Of a stretch of DNA of 64,000 nucleotides, positions 12,374-64,000 are shown one piece after another. The first letter of the stretch is position 1; each line of letters opens with the position of its first letter. This stretch comes from Cladopsammia gracilis. Lineage: Eukaryota > Cnidaria > Anthozoa > Scleractinia > Dendrophylliidae. Below the pieces are notes generated by a model. The model did not search any database, was not told the origin of the DNA, and saw only the letters and a list, made by a program, of their open reading frames with translations. The stretch lies in assembly GCA_022457155.1 (NCBI GenBank), contig JAJGOT010000099.1:186001-250000 (forward strand), given 5' to 3'. Made by a program: the position numbers and the translations under genes.

Positions 12374-12454
12374 TTGCTACGGCCCTACTACAAAAGCGGA
12401 CGGACTCTTGCGTTAAGATCTCAAGTAATTTCGTCTCCAACTTGGTCATATGAT

Positions 12455-12575
12455 AAAATACTTATTGACTAAGTTGGGTCGGGCCGGATGGGAAAATATT
12501 TGGCTCTCGGCCGTACGCCATGACCTCGAGCCAAATATTTCCCATCCGGCCCTCCCACTTAGTCAATAAGTACAC
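12455..12575. repeat. Palindrome around a GGGCCGGATGGG motif
   Basis: ACTTATTGACTAAGT...GGCCGGATGGGAAAATATTT is mirrored by AAATATTTCCCATCCGGCC...ACTTAGTCAATAAGT. Arms are about 50 bp. No coding role is visible. Confidence 0.6.
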
Positions 12576-13022
12576 AGTACTAAGTTCGAAGTCAAAGAAT
12601 TGGAGAGTACAACAAATTTAAAACGACCAAAACATCGTAGCGTGACATAAATATGCATTGTGTGAAACAAGACTGTCTAGACAATTACACTGGGGAATTG
12701 AAACAAAGTTCATTTATTCAATTACAGCAATCATCTTCTAACACATTATACACTGGGGAATTAAAAAAAGTTTACGGCATACGAGGGTTTGGGCGTAAGG
12801 AATCACCATCCTTTCAGCTTGAAGCCTCAAAATCGCGCTCAACCCACCCTTTTCTCCTTACCTTTCCCCTACCCCCGTGCACAGCTTTTGCTTGACCCAG
12901 TCACGAAGCCTGGACTATTTGCACAACACCCTTACGGAAAACTTAGTGCATGAATGTACACCTCCAAACCATGAATTACTACCATTATGATTTTTGTTCT
13001 TTTCTGTAATAAAAAAATGCAT

Positions 13023-13028
13023 TTTAAT
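13023..13028 (-). promoter_or_regulatory. Possible GPI polyadenylation signal (ATTAAA)
   Basis: Reading the minus strand, an ATTAAA lies about 305 bp beyond the GPI stop codon. No AATAAA occurs closer on that strand down to about 12712. It is a weak candidate only. Confidence 0.25.
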
Positions 13029-13331
13029 GCAATGTTCGTGCTTGGCAGATTATTGTGTTTTTCCACAATGTCTTACATTGCTTTCCTAACCCTACTTTAC
13101 GTTCAGTGCCAACCGAGAAATTCATTATTTAAGCCGACTCCAAAAAGGATACCCACCCAACCATGTAACAAAAGGTTACCAGCAATAAAAACGACTCCCT
13201 TTTCATGTATTGTCCTACATCTGTTTTACGTGTTGTTGTTTTAAATGCCCTACACCAATATTGTTACCCAATTTTCTAATTCCGATTAAAACCTAAACAA
13301 ATGAGACCAGTCTAAAACTCCCACAGCGTCA

Positions 13332-60001
<46,670 letters not shown>

Positions 60002-60056
60002 GTCTCACTTCGCAATTATGAGTCTGTGTAATCACCGACAGCGCAGCGAAAGAGAA

Positions 60057-60066
60057 ATTTATAAAT
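60057..60066 (-). promoter_or_regulatory. TATA-like box of GPI
   Basis: On the minus strand the sequence ATTTATAAAT lies 56-65 bp upstream of the GPI start codon. Initiation about 30 bp downstream would leave a 5' UTR of roughly 30 nt. The placement supports the exon 1 start, but no initiator element was confirmed. Confidence 0.45.
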
Positions 60067-60603
60067 GCCAGTTGTCCCACACCTCACTGAACGAGCATTC
60101 TGACGTTGTGAAGCGTAGCAGAGTATGTTATTGGTTGATTAGACAATGAATCCATTTCGTCATCACGCGCGGGATCTGTTGATGGGTGCTAATTCCGGTT
60201 TGAAATTCCGGGTATTGCACACGATTTTTTTTGCCTTACATCCTTTACTAGACTACGAGCAGTCTCTCTTTCCCAGCTTAGTCCGTCGAGCGAGAAATGA
60301 AAAAAAAAAAACATTAGCGAGCGGATAATGGGCAAATGAAACTGGGGGCGAGGCAGGCGCGCGGGAAAAGAGAGACTACAGCCCAGGCGAATGCACTTTC
60401 ACGGTCGAGTGATTTTTTGATATCAGATTTAACTACTCTTGACATCCTTTCAATCTGCATGTCATCGCAATGTGGGAGATCTAACCCGAAACCAAATCCC
60501 TTTTAGCACAAAGAGAGTAAAATGCTGCAAAAGAAAAATGCTCCGAAAAATGCTCCAATAAAAGCCATTAGAGATAGTCCAGCAAAGGAACCTTAATTAC
60601 AGA

Positions 60604-62101
60604 GAGGGTGGCAAAGGGGGGGTACCGATCACGCATCACGCCGAATTTTTGAGTGATATCACGCATCACGGAGAAAATTTTTAACCAATCACGCGTCACG
60701 TAAATAAGGAGTAATCCGGCATTAAAATGGTAACAAAACAACGTAGAGTCGGCGTAGGCCTACCTATTGAATGCATTGATATTGTATTCTTTTTTTTTTG
60801 GAAGGATTGCATGTCAATTCATGAATCTTAAAATGAAATAAAGGGTGTTGACGGGCATAGCACAAATCCTACTAGCGCGTGGTGTGATTGTTTTGTCCTT
60901 TATTCACTCAGTTTTTTGGCTGGTTTGACTTTTACAGTTTAGCCCTGGCTAGCATATCTTATAAAAGATCTACCCCTCTTGTATGAAATAATAGATTTGT
61001 CTTAGTAAAGGTTGCGATTCTATTAAATGCCATTTGTCCATGAGGATCTGTTTTAAGTTAGGTACACATGGGCTGCCGTGGATAATATTTCTTTGCGAGC
61101 TTTTGTTTTGTCTTTGAGAGCTGACTTTCTGTCAGAGAATATTACTTCTGAGAGCACCTTCTCAATGCTATTGTTAGGGTAGCCTCTTAGCCGTAGTTTT
61201 TATTTGAATTTATTCCTCGAAAGTTTCCTTTGAAAAGTTCGTTCAATTCTGAGGAGTCTAAGGACCTCTCCTTTGAAGAAACCTTTCTTGACTCCCGGTG
61301 GGTGACAAGATTTAAAGTGCGTGTATTTCTTCTTAGCATTATCGGCTTTATTTCGTTTTGCTTGTCTTTTGCGGTCAATGTGTTTCTTATTCAGATATTT
61401 TCGTGTTTCTGAGACCTTCCGTTTATCAAGATTCAGGGAGCACACGAGGATGGGATTCAACATGTTTATTATTGGCATTCTCAAGTTCTGGCATGTTTTT
61501 CACCTGGACTCTCTCTTGTACATTTACGAGTGGCTTAGTGTCTTGTTCTTAGGCTGATTGACATATTAGTTTCGTTTGGCTTAGTAGCCTACTCGCTCTT
61601 CTTCTTTGCTTTGAATCAATGTTACGATAGTGGAATTTGATTAGCACTCCTAGTAATTTCTGTTCTGCCATGCCTGACATGTTGCCTGCTTTCTTATGGT
61701 TCCGATTTCCTTCTTGAATTCTTCGTCGGGTCTCATGTGCGCTTTGGCGTTGAAGTGTAACGTGTTAGGACAAGTCTCTTCTACCCTGTGAGCTTCGAGT
61801 TTTCTGATTGCGTTTTCTGATTTCTCGATTCTGTCCTCGCCGTGCCAGGAACGGATTCTCTGGACCCACCACGAAGATCAAAGGTCAAGAAGCTTTCTAG
61901 TTTTTCAAAGAATGTTGAAAACATTCACGTATCACGGAAAAATAAAAGGTAAATCACGCGTCACGCGCTTCTAAAATAGCAAATCACGCATCACGCTGCG
62001 CTATCTGATCACGCATCACGCCGTTAATTTGGGCACAATCACGCATCACGCGGTTAATTTTGGGGCAATCACGCGTCACGTAAAACCCCTTTGCCACCCT
62101 C
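60604..62101. mobile_element. Nested 1.5-kb TIR element with ATCACGCATCACG repeats
   Basis: Termini GAGGGTGGCAAAGGGG and CCCCTTTGCCACCCTC are perfect inverts, flanked by TACAGA at 60598-60603 and 62102-62107. Subterminal regions carry repeated ATCACGCRTCACG words (three near the left end, six or more near the right end). The interior holds minus-strand retroelement-like coding debris, so it is a composite. Confidence 0.8.
61200..61870 (-). pseudogene. Retroelement-like coding debris
   Basis: Minus-strand fragments include, at about 61750-61860, CPNTLHFNAKAHMRPDEEFK followed by KEIGTIRKQA, and at 61200-61330 HFKSCHPPGVKKGFFKGEVL then RLLR. The SCHPPGVKKGFIKGEALRLLR-type string is familiar from Penelope-like reverse transcriptases. 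Stops and frame changes separate the pieces, and the order suggests rearrangement. Confidence 0.4.
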
Positions 62102-62689
62102 TACAGAGTGTACAAAAGAAACCACTTGCATCTGTAAGAATTAATAAACAGCTATCATGCTGGGACAGTCTGTGGAGATCCAAATATTTCAAACCGGATG
62201 CAATGAAGCTCCGAGAAACACATCAACTTAAACGCAAAATAAACTCAGAGGAGCTGAAAACAATTGCAAGATGCCACTATTCCAATATAGACCGTTACTA
62301 TCGCATAAGACTTGGATATTAGAATCTTTTAGTCGTGATGAAGAAACACTATATCCCAAGTTATGCTAACCGCAGACTTGCCTCACAGTGTTGACAACTC
62401 GTCACCGCGGCGTTACCGCTTATTGACAGATCTTCGATCAAGAGCCAATCAGATTTTTGAGTTGTGAGAGCAACTCATAATTCAAACGCCTGGCTTAGTC
62501 TGTAGTCTCTTTTCCCGCGCGCCTGCCTTGCCCCCAGTTTCGCGTGGCATTATCCGCTCGCTGATGTCTTTTCGCTTCTCGCTCGATGAACTAAGCTGGG
62601 AAAGAGAGACTGCTCGTAGTCTAATCCTTTACATCAGCTATGAGATTTAAAGAAAGCTCCATTGAGCTTTTTGTAAAGACCCCCCGCAT

Positions 62690-63056
62690 TTATATAGCTA
62701 GCGTATAACAGTAGTAGGCGTACAAATTATAAAAAATATTCTATCAGATTTAAAGGATGTGAAATTTGGAACAACATTCCCACGTTTATCAAAAATTCAA
62801 AATCATTTGGTGTTTTTAAGAAAAAAATAAAAAATATATTATCTCGACCAACTGCACTAGAGTAATTGTATAGCCTTTAGCCGTTCACATATGGATTATA
62901 CCTGAATATGTTAAATACTTATAAGTCATGTTAAGCCCAAAAGGGTTTGTCGAGAGTCCCTACTCTATTTTTATATCACAATGTATGTATTGATGTACCA
63001 AGGCTAACAATAGAGTGAAATAAAGATTGATTGATTGATTGATTGATTGATTGGCG
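62690..63056 (+). mobile_element. 3' end of a LINE with (ATTG)n tail
   Basis: A short coding tail reads CEIWNNIPTFIKNSKSFGVF then KKKIKNIL and a stop at about 62862, as in C-termini of CR1/L2/jockey-type reverse transcriptases. It is followed by a 3' UTR with AATAAAG and a (ATTG)6 microsatellite at 63028-63054. Confidence 0.7.
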
Positions 63057-63214
63057 TTAAAATAAGATGTATTATGATGTTGGAGTCAAACCAATAATGA
63101 ACGCCTTAAATTACTTTTGGAATGTTCATTGCTCTGCGACCAATCAGATTCGAGACGTAACCGCAACAAAGCGCAAGAGTAATTAGCTGAAACGTTTCGA
63201 TCACGAAATAAATA

Positions 63215-63397
63215 GACAAATTCGGCTAACGCATTGTTGTACCCAATTCAAACCTCTTGGGATTAGAACTCTTAAGTTCGTCATATTTCCATATGAATAA
63301 AGCATTGACATGCAAATGATATGGAAATATTGTGAACAAAGAATCTTATTCCCAGGAGGTTTGAATTGGGTACAACAATGCGTTAGCCGAATTTGTC
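63215..63397. mobile_element. Palindromic MITE copy 1, TA duplication
   Basis: A 183-bp element; arms of about 85 bp begin GACAAATTCGGCTAACGCAT and are flanked by TA at both ends. Copy 2 is at 63721-63902. Confidence 0.8.
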
Positions 63398-63720
63398 TAT
63401 TCTCAGTTTCACCACAGGGAGCAGAGAAGCCAAATTTGACCTTTACGCGTTCGATCTTGAGCTTAAAACGCACGCTGTGTCTTGCGTTATTAGACTGTTA
63501 TTCGATCTGTTGTTTTCGAGTTTTTGCCCCAGCGGGACCCCAAGCGTAATCGGCGCTTTCCGAGCGAGACATGAAGTGTCGAGAAGAAATAAAGTCTGTC
63601 TTCTTGCTGCATAACGATTTCGTGGTGCCTACAGTCGGCAGTCTGCGGTTACCACAGGCAGACCAATCGTGGTGTCTGAGTCACATCAAGTTTCAGATTC
63701 GAAGCCAGTACACAGTAATA

Positions 63721-63902
63721 GACAAATTCGGCTAACGCATTGTTGTACCCAATTCAAACCTTCTGGGAATACGATTCTTTGTTCACGATATTTCCATATA
63801 ATTTCCATGTCAATGCTTCATTGATATGGAAATATGACGAACAAAGAGTTCTAATCCCAAAAGGTTTGAATTGGGTACAACAATGCGTTAGCCGAATTTG
63901 TC
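63721..63902. mobile_element. Palindromic MITE copy 2, TA duplication
   Basis: A 182-bp element with the same termini and centre (CATTGATATGGAAATAT) as 63215-63397 and TA on both sides. The two copies are separated by 320 bp of unrelated DNA. Confidence 0.8.
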
Positions 63903-63954
63903 TATGAAATACCAGGTAATAATACGGTTTTGCTATAAAAATTAGCGATAAAAA

Positions 63955-63995
63955 ATCACGACGTTTCGACCTCTCCAAGGTCATTTTCAAGTGGA
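63955..63995 (-). ncRNA. Degenerate hammerhead-like motif at window end
   Basis: The minus strand has CAC, then a degraded core, stem II GACC/GGTC, GAAA, a minimal stem III A(CG)T, C, then GTG. The CTGANGA core is not intact (TTGAAAATGA). It probably marks another Penelope-like terminus continuing outside the window. Confidence 0.3.
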
Positions 63996-64000
63996 TGTAA

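Larger units (their letters stand above)
60249..62623. mobile_element. 2.4-kb TIR element with 9-bp target duplication
   Basis: TIRs of about 145 bp start TAGACTACGAGCAGTCTCTC on each end; the element is flanked by ATCCTTTAC at 60240-60248 and 62624-62632. It is interrupted by a second element at 60604-62101. The remaining interior, best at 62110-62322 (plus), encodes VRINKQLSCWDSLWRSKYF and IARCHYSNIDRYYRIRLGY up to a stop at 62320; I do not recognise the family. It lies 240 bp upstream of the GPI start. Confidence 0.8.

Noticed and set aside
12653..13244. Plus-strand frames just downstream of the GPI stop as a convergent gene
   Set aside because: Short, no motifs, and they overlap the expected GPI 3' UTR.

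Overview
The window looks like a repeat-rich invertebrate nuclear genome, most likely a cnidarian such as a stony coral. Evidence is the AT-rich composition, short exons in long introns, a metazoan glycolytic gene, and mobile elements of types common in cnidarian genomes (DIRS-like, Penelope-like, CR1/L2-like LINEs, many palindromic MITEs). The species is not identifiable from the sequence alone.

Only one complete host gene is recognisable. It is glucose-6-phosphate isomerase (GPI) on the minus strand, from the start codon at 60001 to the stop at 13332. I could place 22 exons with matching splice phases. Together they give 1680 nt, a 559-codon protein plus stop, the usual length of animal GPI. 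No exon is missing and no reading frame is broken. A TATA-like box lies about 60 bp upstream of the start codon.

Layout: 1-13331 is 3' flank with MITEs, a rearranged Penelope-like fragment (8440-9260) and a hammerhead-like palindrome (10877-11049). 13332-40724 holds GPI exons 22 to 2 with intronic repeats: a 39-copy 20-bp minisatellite (19907-20690), a 3.3-kb TIR element carrying a 36-bp array (26446-29738), and a purine-rich repeat (32270-32950). 40725-59867 is the very large intron 1. It is a tandem duplication: unit X1 (41011-45100) and unit X2 (45101-59970). The breakpoint lies inside exon 1, so X1 ends in a second, chimeric copy of exon 1. X2 was later invaded by about 11 kb of sequence, including a long-TIR element with an OTU-protease-like exon (50037-56184) that itself contains a 5.0-kb DIRS-like retroelement (50461-55485). 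60002-64000 is the promoter side: a 2.4-kb TIR element with 9-bp target duplication (60249-62623) containing a second TIR element (60604-62101), a LINE tail, and twin palindromic MITEs.

The points most worth attention are the duplicated chimeric GPI exon, the two natural filled/empty-site comparisons offered by X1 and X2, the OTU/DIRS nest, the hammerhead-ribozyme-like motifs, and a minisatellite that can be traced to a 1.5-copy seed inside a MITE. All calls come from reading the sequence; no database search was possible.
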